Positions 47,500 through 59,900 of a stretch of 64,000 nt of DNA are shown piece by piece. The stretch's first letter is position 1; the number at the start of each line of letters is the position of its first letter. Origin of the DNA: Plantago elongata. Taxonomy: Eukaryota > Streptophyta > Magnoliopsida > Lamiales > Plantaginaceae. The translations under genes were made by a program, and so were the position numbers. The notes beneath the pieces were generated by a model. The model ran no database searches. It was not told where the DNA came from and saw only the letters and a list, made by a program, of their open reading frames with translations. Location of the stretch: NCBI GenBank assembly GCA_036897095.1, contig JAYMSP010000004.1:1-64000 (forward strand), in the 5' to 3' direction.

Positions 47500-50328
47500 T
47501 GGGATTGAGAAGAAGGAAGATTGGAGTTTTAGCACTTGGAATAGAAATTTGAGAAATGAGGAAAAATAATACTACTAATTATAATTCGCTCTCTCTGCAA
47601 ATCAAAGCAAAGGCTTGGGGCTTTGGATCTGGCTGGCTTTAGAGTAGAGGACCCTCTTTATCTCTCTCTTCCTCTATTTATATTTTCCTCTTTTTCTAGT
47701 CGGAGAAAATTCACTAATCCTCATTTTCGTCTCTTTAGAGCGATCTCTAAAAATCTCATCTTGTTAACTAATTCATCTACGATGTTAATATGAAAAACCC
47801 TTAAAATTTTCTTTAATTACCAAAATTAGTTGAAAAGTTAACTAATAACTAGAAATCTAATTGGTAATTAATTATGTAGTTTTTTTTCAACAATTTAATT
47901 CGATTAACTTCTAAAACCAGCTAGTTTATTCAAGAAGTTGTGCGTTTATGTAACGAAATTTTAATTAAAAAAAGTTCATAAAACTGAAAATGTGGTAAAT
48001 AGGACCTAAATATTTTAAAGGACAATATATATGTTTGGCGTAAACTAATTTATCCCGAGTCGGTATATCAAGATAGTTGATGTTCTTTTTTGCAATTCGC
48101 ACTGATCGGCTAAAATTTATGTTAGCTGTGATGATGCTCTTTTTCCACATTATTTTATTGTATTATATAGTTAAAAATGATAAAACAAATTAATATAATG
48201 CACCAAATGAATAAACTAATAAAGGACGGAAGAAGCATTTGTGGTAGCTTTCTGTTCTTTGATGTGATAAATGATTTTGAAACTCATTTTAAATTATTAC
48301 AGCTACTCATGTTTTTGGATATTTGCTCCCGCAGCTTCCCTTTTTTATCATATTTTTTATATTGTAATTATTAAAACAAGACATTTATAGCAACTGAGCT
48401 AGATTTGTCTTCTCCCATTTCGTTTAGGTCTCCTTTGCTGTAAGGAAAATATAACTGGTACTAAAAATATCAAAAATTCTAAAGTAAATTTTTTGTTGTA
48501 AAGTATGATTTGGTCCCTTAGTTCTTGCAATTAATCAAACACATATTCCACCAGCTTTCAATTTAGTCAAGAACACTTTAATGGACTTTCAAATTAATAC
48601 AATCCAACTTAAAAGCTTCTTTTAATTTCTTGAAGCATAATAATTTGTTTTGAATTTCATAACCATTATGGTTTCATATTAGTGTCAATTTCAGAATTAA
48701 TTCTTTACGCATGATTGAGCTCATCTTCATTAACATTTTGTTTATCTTTAACTTTTAAATTTATTTTTCTGAATTTTGAAAAATATATAAAATATAACAC
48801 GAGTCTTCCACCTCCACAATTAATTGTGACATAGGTTTAATGAACATGTGCTGATCTTATTTTGTCTTTTTACATTATGAATTCTAGTTAAATACTAAAT
48901 TCAATTAATATTAAAATATCGTCAACGATAATTGTAACCATAGATTATAAAGAGTCTATATCATGTTTTTCTTTTCTCCTTTGTCGGTAACTTTCAAGTC
49001 ATGAAATAATGTTTAACACGAGCGAAGTAGTTAATAACAAACATAAGAATTAATTAATTAATAGAATCCCGTCGTCATATATATAAATTTTCTATTTTCC
49101 ACCTAGTATTGAGAATAAATTGATTTCCTCATTTCTCGTTCTTTTATTTCAGCATGGACTAATGCATGATGGTAAGATTTGAGAAGACAATGCGGTAATA
49201 GTAATAGGGCATTGTTTTCCTCATATTTATAAGTAAATCCGACTTTCAATAGTCGTACATGATTTCAATGGGGTTTCAATGACGATAAATATGGTTTCGA
49301 AATTTATTTAACTAAAATTAAGAAAGGCCTTGCAATCGAAGCATTCCACAAAAACTAGAGTAGGCTAGGTAGTCAAAGCTACGTAAGATTGGGTAAGTTA
49401 ATGCTGATCGATCTATCTATCTATCAATTGAATTGTATTGTTGTCGTAAATTGTTACGTCTCCATAGGAATATAAGTTTGACCATTGAAATCTAAATAAT
49501 CTAATAGTATATCACATCTATCTTTTATCTTCGAGGATACAAATCCATTACGTTATTTGTCGTCGCAACAGGTTGTCAAAAGTTGATCAAGTTAAAGCAC
49601 AATGATATGGTACTTGTATATTAGACGTGTTCATTCAACCCTATGACTTCTCTCAACTTGCAGCTCTCATGCTTTGGTGACTTGGTCGACATACTTGTGC
49701 GCATTTGTATTCAAACTCAAGCTAATTCCGGACTTTAATCGTGCACAATGTTTATTGAACTCTACTTCACAAGGAAAACATGTGTAAAATTAAATAAAAT
49801 ATAAAAACATATCAATTTACATAATGAACTTACAAATAAAGTCTGTTCGCTAAAGCATTACAAATAAGTTCATTCAACTTTTTTGCGCCATAATTCCTTT
49901 CCTGTGTTTTCCTATTGTACCATCACTCCTTCTTTTAGGTTCAACACGCTTTTTTTCTCCAGCTTCTTTCTCCAGCACCAGTTCACTACGCCTGTTTCTA
50001 TCTTCTTTTTATTTTTCTCTCAATTTCTACTCGCTTCATACTTCAACAAGCTTTATTCCTCATCTCTCTTTGATATTTTCACCCTTTTATTCTCGTTTTC
50101 GACATGAATTTTAATTAAACTTGTTCTGATTCGATTTTTTCGATGTGAAAGAAGAGGAAAGGCATGGGCAACGTGGCACTACTCGAGATTAGATTTTTTT
50201 TAAAATGAATTTTGTATAGATGATTATTGTAGAAATTTAGCAACAATCGTCAATATCTAATTGTTGCCTGAATATGGAAGAAGAAAGGCACTAATTTCCT
50301 AGAATATAATTTGCAGTTAAATTTTGGT
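47500..50328. other. Gene-free AT-rich DNA
   Basis: No gene was recognised. A short CTATCTATCTATC run lies near 49,418. The 74-codon ORF at 49,883-50,107 is a phenylalanine- and serine-rich translation of pyrimidine-rich DNA and is not considered coding. A MITE copy lies at 47,815-48,006. Confidence 0.4.
47815..48006. mobile_element. MITE, AGCTAG/GTTTAGCA family, copy 1
   Basis: It contains TTATGTAG followed by T8, CAACAATTTAATTCG, AACCAGCTAGTTTATTC, GCGTTTATGTAACGAA and AAAAAGTTCATAAAACTGAA, colinear with the copy at 61,707-61,911. Termini are decayed. Confidence 0.55.
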
Positions 50329-51415
50329 TAGTTTCATGTCCATCTTTGTTGGTTTTATGTTTGCTAGTTTCAAAAGGTTCATTTTATTGTATAAAAAGTT
50401 ACTTTCAGAAATATTCAAATATTTTGTATTAGTTTCAAGAATATTAGCTTCACAATGAATTAGTTTCATGGGCATAAATATTAGTTTCACTAGTTTCAAA
50501 GCAATCCATGCTAGTTTCAGGAGCATAAATGATAATTTCCCTAGTTTCAAACCAAGTCAAACTAGTTTCAGAAGTATAAAAGTTAGTTTCACAAATATAA
50601 AATTGGCTTCAAACATGTTCGTACTAGTTTCAGGGGTTTTGATTCAACTAGTTTCAGGATTTTCATGGTTTTTTAAAGTAGCTTTTGTGAACATGAAACT
50701 ATAATTTGTGATCATGAAACGAGTTTTTGTGGTTCTGAAACTAATATAAAAAATCTTGAAACTAGTATAAAGTCACTAAAACTAACTTCAATTCACATGA
50801 AACTAATTAATAAAATATTTGTTTTGTGATGGAACCTGAAACCATCATTCTTTTTTTGTTGATGAAACTAACATTAATGAATATGAAACTAACTCTGAGT
50901 CCCTGAAACTAGCTTAATGAACCCGAAACTAACTTTATCGAACATAAAATTAAAATTGATGAACATGAAACTAACTTCTGAGTTTTTGAAACTACTTGAG
51001 TGAACCTAAAACTATTACTATTTATATTGAAACTAACGTACTAGATCTTGAGGCTAACATTGTAGGCTCGACAATCGCTTAATTAGGGGTTAGGGTTTAT
51101 GACGGGTCCAGGACGATTGTCCCTGGACCTGTCCTAAACCCTAATTAATACCATAGCTCCCGGAGTAAGTAATCAAATAGTGGATTTTTGGGTTCACCAT
51201 TTTCCCTTAAGGTTTTAAAATTTGTATGAGGCTCGCGATTGTTGCTTAATTCGAGTTTAGTGAACTTGAAACTAACTTTAGTGGTTCTGAAATTAATTTT
51301 TGTGGACATGAAACTAGATTTTGTGGTTCTGAAACTAGTTTTTGTGAATATGAGAATATATTTTTGTTGTTTTGAAACTAGCTTTTGTGTCCATAAAACT
51401 AATATGTTAGTTTCA
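50329..51415. repeat. Opposed arrays of TAGTTTCA / TGAAACTA octamers, about 21-22-bp spacing
   Basis: From 50,329 to 50,656 the octamer TAGTTTCA occurs at least eleven times on the plus strand (for example 50,329, 50,365, 50,430, 50,461, 50,482, 50,491, 50,512, 50,542, 50,563, 50,584, 50,625, 50,649). At about 50,690 the orientation flips, and TGAAACTA or one-base variants occur at least eleven times to 51,035. After a 200-bp spacer with a hairpin, TGAAACTA resumes (51,266-51,380), then flips back at 51,408. Neighbouring text is also shared (TTTTGTGGTTC, GAACA), so these are degenerate minisatellite units. ORFs in the array are repeat artefacts with a seven-residue rhythm (VVLKLVF). Confidence 0.85.
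51092..51142. repeat. Inverted repeat with telomere-box words
   Basis: GGGTTTATGACGGGTCCAGG and, eight bases later, CCTGGACCTGTCCTAAACCC are complementary at 18 of 20 positions and could form a strong hairpin. The outer ends carry TTAGGGTTT and AAACCCTAA, the plant telomere-box word. It lies between the octamer arrays. Confidence 0.75.
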
Positions 51416-51489
51416 GGATCTAGTCAAGATACTTTCAGACTTTCAGGAGTTGGTTTCATTCCTATGAATTTTAAATTGGTTATGTAATT

Positions 51490-52310
51490 CAATTTAGTAC
51501 CATATTTGGAGTTCATTACTGTTGGCGGATTTAAAAATGATTATCAAATTCAATTGAGCTTATTTTTTAGGTTCACAAATAATTTAAATCAAGTGAGGGG
51601 TAGTTTTGTCTAATTAGAGTGGATGTAGGGCTCAAAAAATTAGAATATACTTATATATAACTTTTTAAAAGAGTCGTCCTTATAGATAATAGTTATTATT
51701 AAAGATAATAGTTATTATTAATTGGTTTATATATGTAGTTATTTCTTAAATTTGTGAGTGATTAATTGTTAATCGAACTATCAGGTCAAGTTGAATTTGA
51801 CTTAACTTGGAAAAACTTCTTAATACACCCTCCAAATATACTTAGACATATATACAAGAGACCCTCAATTATCAAAATTGTATTAAATCCTTTCCAAAAG
51901 AAAATATATTGCGTGCAACACCCTTAATCGTTCAGGTTGCACTAACAATCAACACCAACCGCCCTCAGTCCCATATTATGATGGAAAAAAAATTCCAATT
52001 GTTAAATGTGTGCTAGGCACATCTTTACCAGAAAAATAATTTTCAACCACACTTATTTTCTTTTATAAAATTATTTTTTTCGTGATAGAAAGCTTTCTTA
52101 TTTATCGTGAGATAACTTTGAAATAGACCAATAAAGACGAATACACATTTGGATATATTGTATCTCCAGAATTTTACATGAGAATATGGGTATTGAATTA
52201 TAAACACAAAATGCATGTAATTTGTTATAATAGAACTTATCGCACTAGTATAAATGTACGGATATAGTTTTGTATCTCCTGAATTTTAGTAAGGATATTG
52301 GTGTTGAATC
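51490..52310. other. Gene-free AT-rich DNA
   Basis: A short duplicated AGATAATAGTTATTATTA lies near 51,686-51,720. Nothing else was recognised. Confidence 0.4.
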
Positions 52311-52315
52311 GTAGA

Positions 52316-52445
52316 GAATGAGGTGTGGCTTAATTGGTAACACGCTTCACCTCCAACTAACAGTTTAGATGTTTAAGTCATCTTTTAACCGTTTAAAACA
52401 AAAAATTAGTGTCGAGCCGTTAATAATATTCGATTTAAACCACCA
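52316..52445 (+). mobile_element. tRNA-derived SINE-like fragment
   Basis: GGTGTGGCTTAATTGGTAAC resembles a tRNA A-box region and GTTTAAGTCATC, about 40 bases on, a weak B box. The arrangement resembles plant SINEs rather than a working tRNA, because the acceptor and anticodon stems do not pair. The 3' end is unclear. Confidence 0.4.
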
Positions 52446-52466
52446 ACTGCTTTGTAATTAGAAATG

Positions 52467-52688
52467 GTTTAGGGGCTGATTGACATGCGACTTAAATGCC
52501 CCGATTTAAATGCCTGAATAGTGATCGGAATTGTAGTGGGATTGTTAAAATTGTGTTTGGTATAGAATTGTGATTGAATATGTTATAGAACTATTTCGAT
52601 CTTTGACATTTAAATATCATAACAAACATAATATCTTTAAATAGCATTCAAATGGACATTTGAATGCTACTCCAACCAATCCCTAATT
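52467..52688. mobile_element. Short MITE with AGGGGCTG / AGGGATTG ends
   Basis: The left end is AGGGGCTGATTG. The right end on the minus strand is AGGGATTGGTTG. Flanks AATGGTTT and AATTTTTA are weakly alike, as an old hAT 8-bp duplication might be. The right part has a near-perfect 28-base palindrome at 52,641-52,668 (AGCATTCAAATG and CATTTGAATGCT). Confidence 0.5.
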
Positions 52689-52949
52689 TTTACGTAGCAT
52701 ATGAACATTTAATAAACTATCATGAGTCTCTCTCCTTTTTAAAAATAAATAAAAATCCGTTTCGCACAATTCTTTGTGATTAAAATTGTGAAGAAAAAGG
52801 CTGCGAGTTGTGATGAGATTTTAAAAGTGGGTGGTTTTCTATCACCACAGTAATAGTCGTCACGTCATCTTCTGCCTAACTATATTAACTTTCTCGTCTT
52901 CCTTTGTTATGTTGATTATTAATCACATCAAAAGTTGCCGTTGGCCAAG

Positions 52950-53310
52950 ACTGAACCCGACAATCGGATCATTCGGATCGGATCATTTTCGACCATCTTT
53001 TATTTCAGGTTATTTATAAGTCAAATTCGGTTTGGTTGATGTTCGAGTTCGGATGATATTTCGGGTCATTTTGGATTGAACATTTCGGATCGGGTCACTT
53101 CATATCCGGGTCAATTGGGTTCGGATGTTATTCGGATTTGGGTCCTTCGGATTAAAAAAAATCGGATCGTTTCGGGTCGACTATTTTCGGATTTGGATGT
53201 TATTCAGGTATGGCCCTTTCTGATTAAAAAAATCGGATTGTTTCGGGTCAAATATTTTCGGATTTGGTCGTTTCGAACTAAAATATTTCGGATTATTTCG
53301 GGTTGAATAT
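52950..53310. repeat. Degenerate array of TTCGGATCGG / TTTCGGGTCA words, array A
   Basis: About twenty words such as TTCGGATCGG, TTTCGGGTCA, TTCGGATTTGG and ATCGGATCGTTTCGGGT follow each other in one orientation. An internal duplication of about 75 bp (GATTAAAAAAAATCGGATCG at 53,149 and GATTAAAAAAATCGGATTG at 53,222) is visible. The ORF at 53,076-53,306 is a repeat artefact. Confidence 0.75.
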
Positions 53311-54174
53311 TGAAGTAGTTTTATGCAATTCACATTTTTAATATACTATACAATGATACATTGTTACTGTTGAAAGTCTCTTTGTTCTAACTTCTAACTT
53401 ATGAAAGAGTTATTTAATTAGAGTTTTGTTACATTGGATTTGAATTAACAAAGAACATTAGAATGATGTAATTAGTTTGCTACTTACTATGCAATATGCT
53501 TCAGACTAATGTACCAGAATATCATCTTTGTAGTCCTTTTCATTTTAATAATCGTGTTTCTTCTCATATTGTATTTTTCTCTAAAACCTGTCAATGAATA
53601 TAATGTTTTTGCAGGTGAATTATTCAATGGTTTATGAGGAGTTTGAAGTCATATTCAAATAATTGATAGATGATACCCAATTATACTTGTAAATGGAGAA
53701 CGTATACTAATATGAATTAATTGTTTAATGAACTTATATGCAATTCAAGCACACCTACGTTTACTTTTAATCTTTTAACTACAGTACTAAAAGGTACAAG
53801 TTTATTGGATAAACTTTAAAAATCATCCTTTTTAAAATATTGAAAAATTAAGTGAAAATAAAGAAAAAAAACATATCATTCGTAGCATTTTGCGATCATT
53901 CTAGTTTTATAATAGTAGCATTCAAGATTAATGTCTATAGAATCTTCTAATCGAGGTGAATTTAAAAATATGTTAAAATATTTTTAAAAATTTTTGTAGA
54001 TAAATTTATATGAGATTTAATAAAAGAGATACTTCATGTCCAACCAACTTTCCTAGTGTACAATAAAAAATTTAGCTTATATACAATAACTTTAGTTTAT
54101 TCCATTTAAATCAACAAGTTATAAGAGGTTCATGTTTTAAACAGTGTCCTCTAGTAATGAAATGTATTGTCATA
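53311..54174. other. AT-rich spacer between the two TTCGGGTCA arrays
   Basis: No ORF and no transposase motif was seen in these 860 bases. It may be the inside of an element whose edges are the two arrays. Confidence 0.35.
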
Positions 54175-54600
54175 CTTGTGATTTCGCGTCAAATCTAATT
54201 CGAGTCATTTCAGATCGTTTGAGTACGCGTCGGATGATTCGGGTCAATTCTAATTCGGGTCATTTCAGACCGAATGATTTAGGTCAATTTGGATTCGGGT
54301 CAATTCTAAACTTGGTTCATTTCGGGTCGGGTGATTTTAGGTCACTTCTAATTTGAGTCATTTCTGATCGGGTCTATTCATATCATTCTAATCGGGTCGC
54401 TTCGGATATACCGGATCAATTCGTGTTTCGAATCATTTTCTCGGGTATGACAATTTCGAGTCATTTTCGGATTCGGATCAGCACTCGAGTCATTTTTTAG
54501 TATTGTGAATGTCATAATTTCAGATCTACTTTTAAATTTGGGTCGAATCATTTCGAATTGTGTTTCGAGTTTGGTCAATACTGCCGGGACTCACCTACTT
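54175..54600. repeat. Degenerate array of TTCGGGTCATTTC words, array B
   Basis: AATTCGGGTCATTTCAGAC, TTTCGGGTCGGGTGATTT and TTTCGAGTCATTTTCGG recur at about 20-25-bp spacing in the same orientation as array A. The base composition and words match array A. Confidence 0.7.
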
Positions 54601-56733
54601 CAAGCCTTTGGCCGATTAATGCTAGCTCTTATGATTAGTTAACATGAGAGGGTTAGAATTCCATACTTATATACGCACGGGGGTATATATATGTAATCTA
54701 ACACGTAAAGCTTGGAATCTCAAAGTTAAACATCAGAAAATGAATATGTACAGTTAACTACTTAAGAGGCATGTTAGCTTAGTATTTTACAAACCCGCAA
54801 CTTAACTTGTTAGGCTAAAAATACCCAGATTTGACAAGTAGGGAAGAAATGAACCTATTAGAATGTATAAATAAATCCATACCAATATTTTCTTCGCATT
54901 GTAGATCAGTTGTTTATCTGCTCATCCAATTTGCACAACATGGTGTTTAAATTCTTCATTTCTCAAGTCCACTCAAAATTAGACTAAATCCCATGTTTTT
55001 TAGTTATACTATCATCCTAATCCAACATATATACCTAACTAGACATGACTCATGACCACCAAAATGGGTAGTTATTAAACAAATTGGAAGTTGCACAAAC
55101 AAGAAAGAGAACAAACTGAAAATAGAACAGAATGAATCGCTTAAGTACGGAACATGCCATTTGAATCGGATTTTATCAATTTGAATTGTATAACAAACAG
55201 AATCAGTGAAACCACTAACCATATATTGATATATATACACTACGGTAGTATTAAATTTTTGTATGTGAGTATCTACATGTCCATGACACTGGTATCTAAT
55301 CTAAAATTCAATTATGGATTAGGTATGAAGTGACTAACCCGCTTCACTCGGCTTTTATGCCCATTGAGGCTTTATTATCATCGGTTTTAAAACTTGTTTG
55401 TAATTTTCAACATTATCTTCGTTTATTTATTCATCTACTTGCTTCTTTATGTTTAATAATATATTTGCAATAAGCAAGTGACATTTGTTAAACGTGCTGG
55501 CCGACCATTCGACTTTGTAATAAAGCGTGGTTATGCAAATGGCCTAATTATGTTCTAAAGAGTCTTATTTGAAAATTAATTCGAATGGGCTAACTATGTT
55601 CTATAATATCATATGATATGAATGGTCTAACTATGTTCTATGTGATATGAATGGTCGTACTCAATTTTGAAAATAATCAGTTGTAATAAAAATTAATTAA
55701 AAAAATAAAGATATTTTTGTCCGGAATATCGTAATTAAGTCCAAAGAGACAATACTTAGAAAGAATACTTCATTTAAAACTATTACCTGCAAAATCATAT
55801 GTCACAAATAAATAAAAAACCTTCACTGTTTTTAGTTTACATCTACCGGAATGTACCTGAAATCAACTAAAACTCACTCGAAACATTAATATATTTAATG
55901 TTACTATTAAAATAAAAATTCAGTTGAATTATCGGACCGCAATTGAATTTTACATTTAAGACAATTCTACAGAAACTTTATGCTAAACAGTAAATTTGTT
56001 ATTTACATCAAGTTGTTGATAACACCACAAAATCCCATGCATTCCAACCCATTCTTTAGCAATTTGTAAGGTACTGCATAAGTATATATGCATATGTCAC
56101 GTCCAAGTGGAAAACAACAAGTTGTTATGTGGTGAGAATCCGTGCCTTCAGCTGCATGTATACTAGGTTTAGTACGTAACATTACACTAATAATAATATG
56201 CTTCTTTAATTATTAAATTAAATTTTAATTTTATTCATTAATTAATTATTAATGACATGTGATGTCGCACTTTTACATAATAACGTCGCACTATATTGTA
56301 ATATAATAAAATATATTATAAAGGTAAATTACTTAAAATCGATTATATTTTAAACTTAACAAATATATCCACAAATAATATCAAATCAACCCCATCATCA
56401 AATAATTCACAAATACACTTATTTTAAATTTCATAAAAGTTACCTTCTTTTTAAAATTTAATCGGAGTTCCGGTCGGAGACGGGACTGGAGCTTTAGTCA
56501 ACTTCCATGGCATGGCAGCCATGGAAGCTCGAAGTTAACTTCCGGAGCTTAGATTTTGACACTTATTCAAATTTAAGTGGTGTACTAATAATAGTACAAT
56601 GCGGCGTAGTACTGAAATTACCCAAACCCAATATACATTGTAGTCTTTTAAAACCCTTCAAACCCAACATACATTGTAGTCTTTTAAAACCCGACGGGTA
56701 TTTTGCTTTATAGCATGTCTTCTAACCTTTTAA
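54601..56733. other. Gene-free AT-rich DNA with small repeats
   Basis: At 55,540-55,660 a degenerate unit AATGG(C/G/T)CTAA(C/T)TATGTTCTA is repeated three to four times. At 56,624-56,692 a 36-bp unit (AAACCCAATATACATTGTAG, then TCTTTTAAAACCC) is repeated twice with one change. The ORFs here are short and unremarkable. Confidence 0.5.
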
Positions 56734-56967
56734 CATGTTTGTTTACACTTAGTTCCTGTCTGCCACTAGCTTCTCAGTTTCATGAATTTTTTATAATAAA
56801 AAATTCATTACATAAACGCAAAACTTTTTAAACAGATTTTTTAGGTAGCTGATTTAACAAGTAATCAAGTTAGCTTGTTGAAAAAAAAAACTACTTAAAC
56901 AGCTACCAGTTACCATCTATCTTACATCACTAGCTAACTTTCAGCTAGTTTTGCTAAACATAACCCT
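56734..56967. mobile_element. MITE, AGCTAG/GTTTAGCA family, copy 2 (inverted)
   Basis: It ends with CTTTCAGCTAGTTTTGCTAA ACATAA and is the reverse complement of the copy at 61,707-61,911 along most of its length (GTTTCATGAATTTTTTATAA, CAAGTTAGCTTGTTGAAAAA, ACAGCTACCAGTTACC). Confidence 0.6.
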
Positions 56968-59900
56968 AGATTATAGGCACTACAACTAAGTTCACGTTAT
57001 TTTGTTGTGTGAGAAATAAATAATAAAATATAAATAAAATATTAAAAATATGTGAGAAAAATATTAAAGAATGAAAAGGTCCAACTTTTATAAGATAGTG
57101 TAATGAGTTGGAATTTTTTAATTATTTATTATAAAGGTGACATAATGAAATATAACATTTAAATGAAGAATAATTACAGTTTTTAGCAGTACGATTTTAT
57201 TAATTTGCCAATTTGCCATCCTCTTAAAAAAATTTCCGTCATAAATCATAAATGCAGTGTAGCCGTGTATTCTGTAGAGTTCCAGCTTGTGAATGATGGG
57301 TAGCGTGGTCCACATTTCTCAGGCTTCCAGGTTTAAACCTGTGGATTTATTATAAATGGATTTTAAAAAGTAAAATAACATCTTATTTGTGTACATAGCA
57401 TATTCTATCTTTTTAAATTTTCTGAAATTTTTTCTCAACTTTGAGACATAACATTCATACATCTTTAATTGTGTGACATTTTCGTCCTGTAAACCATTTC
57501 TACCTTGTTAATTTTACGTTGGCACGGCTCTTATATTATTTATAACGTTCTGACTTCTTCTGAACTAATGTGGTTGTTCATGTGCATTTTTACGATGAGA
57601 TATTTATACCAACATTTATTCATTCTTCGTACACTATATGCTCACTCGTGTGCGCACCGGAAGACTTCGTTACCCAATTGCATATACATCTTTGAAATTC
57701 TTATGAATAAATCTTGAAAAGAAAAAAAATGCAACTTATTAGTATGAGTGGCGTGTCAATTTATTTAAGAATTATAAATTTATTTTAAACTTTTATGTTG
57801 TTACAAAATCATTCCACTTGTCGCAGTTGTCATTATTTATTAATATATGTTACCATGTACATAGTGTATCAAAATATATACTCACTTCATTCTGTAAAAT
57901 TTTATATATTTATTATTTTTTATTGCTATAATCGTCCATCATTTTAAAAGTCGGACTCTTTCCTTCATATGAAATTTTAAGTTTACACCCCACCCACAAA
58001 ACTAACCATGCACCTTTATGTCCTCTTCAAGAGAGAAAAGACTTGTTGAAGAGGAGAACATGAATTCCGTGAACTTCGCTAAACCGAACCTGATCACCAT
58101 AACCAACTTTCATCACGGAAACTATATACCCACAACACAAGTCAATTGGACCATCAATCAATGAAAAAGACTTTTGCAGCATCAAAGCCTTTTTTTCCTT
58201 TTGGTGAATTTATATTACATACTCCATCTTTAATAAACTATTATTTTATAGATTCTTCGAGAGTTGCAAAACAAATTCCGATGTTAAACACATATATTTT
58301 ATCATATGAAGTTAGGCCTTTGTATTTATGTGAAAGTCTATGATGCGCTCGAATTATTATAAGGAATATGTAAACGGAAAGAAAAGGGGTTTGATTCTAA
58401 ATTTACATCCTAAATTCATCTAGCTCTCTTAATCATTTGACGCATAATACATCACAAGTGGAGAATCCCCAATCTTTAATAGGTGCCTGGAACAGCTTCT
58501 ATTGATGGGAGTCGGGTATGGGACAGCGAAACTTTACTATTAACGTGGGAATAAGATTATAGTGCACAAATTAAATACAGATAATTAATTAATAGGTTCG
58601 AAATAAAATTTGTGAATTAATTTTTTAAGAAGTGATTGATATATAATTGAAACCATGTATTGTTGACTTGATTTATTAAACTTTAATTCTTATGAAACCA
58701 ATTCTTAAAATTGAGAGTTAAAATTCCACTCTAGCATGACTAATGAGCATAGACGCTATTTAAATGGCATCCTCAAAAGGTCAATATACAGTTGAGTTAT
58801 AGAAAAATGATTTTCAAGTGTGTTTAATTCTTTATTTGCATTCACGTGCACAATAATAATTGGCCAAGATCTTATAAATTTGATTTATTTATACAAGTTA
58901 CATCAAGTAGTATGTTTTTAATAGGTTTCCAGATTGATTAAATAACCATAAAGTATACTGACTCTGAAAGATATTTGGCGACCCGAACATTTAAGCTAGT
59001 AGACTTTCATTCCTATTACCAAGAGGCCAATGCCATGTATAACCGCCTAACTAGCGAAATTCTTGAGATTCGACCCACCGCAATTAAATTCAATTCAGTT
59101 TATTAAATCTTACTCGAAGAGAATAACATATTGTGTATCCTTTTATTGATTAGAAAACATTTGATTTCAGAATTGTAATTTGAGGTTGTTAGTAAATTGG
59201 TCGGCTGTAATTTTGTTTTTTAGTTGACTTTCTTGAAAAATTTGGAACACGGAGTATCCTGCTGAGTTAAGATTAGATAGAGTATACAATTGGGTGGATT
59301 TTTTTGCTTGGATAGTTATATAGTTCCAAAATTGTTACCGTGAAATTGTCTTTCTGACTATTTGCGTGTCGTATCAATTGGGCTGGACAGATGATAAAGT
59401 TCGGCCTTGAATAATTGGACAAGCCAGCCAGCACATCCTATATTCAATCATAAATCATAATAATAATAAAAAATGTGGTCGGCCGTGATAATAAAGCTAG
59501 ACAAATAATCACCCTTATAAGCAAAAATATATATTTACGCGGAATTTATAGAAAAAATAGGACCAGCGAACATTAAATTTATAATCTGAAACATAAATAT
59601 TTAAAAATATATATATATATATATTTGTATTATACATATTAATAGATTGTTGAATGACTACTAAATTACTACAAATAAACTTACATGAGTATTGTAACGA
59701 CGGGGCTATTAATATGTTGAGCTCCAACCATTTGGATCGGCATGGTCATTGATGGGTCGTTTTTGAGTGAGATGTTGATTTCATTGTACAACAATCACAA
59801 GACCTTTCCCGTGCATTTTATTATTATCCGTGATCGAGCTAGATACTTAGCAGTTGGCTGCTCATAATAAAAATTCTTCCATATCAAGCACAGTTAACTT

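Noticed and set aside
50317-51487. ORFs with a seven-residue rhythm in the octamer array, on both strands
   Set aside because: The 21-bp repeat spacing makes in-frame heptad patterns automatically; both strands give similar ORFs, and there are no flanking gene signals.
52316-52390. tRNA gene
   Set aside because: A-box- and B-box-like words are present, but the stems do not pair and the B box is poor; a SINE fragment is the better reading.
53076-53306. 76-codon plus-strand ORF
   Set aside because: It is a translation of the TTCGGATCGG array and is not protein-like.
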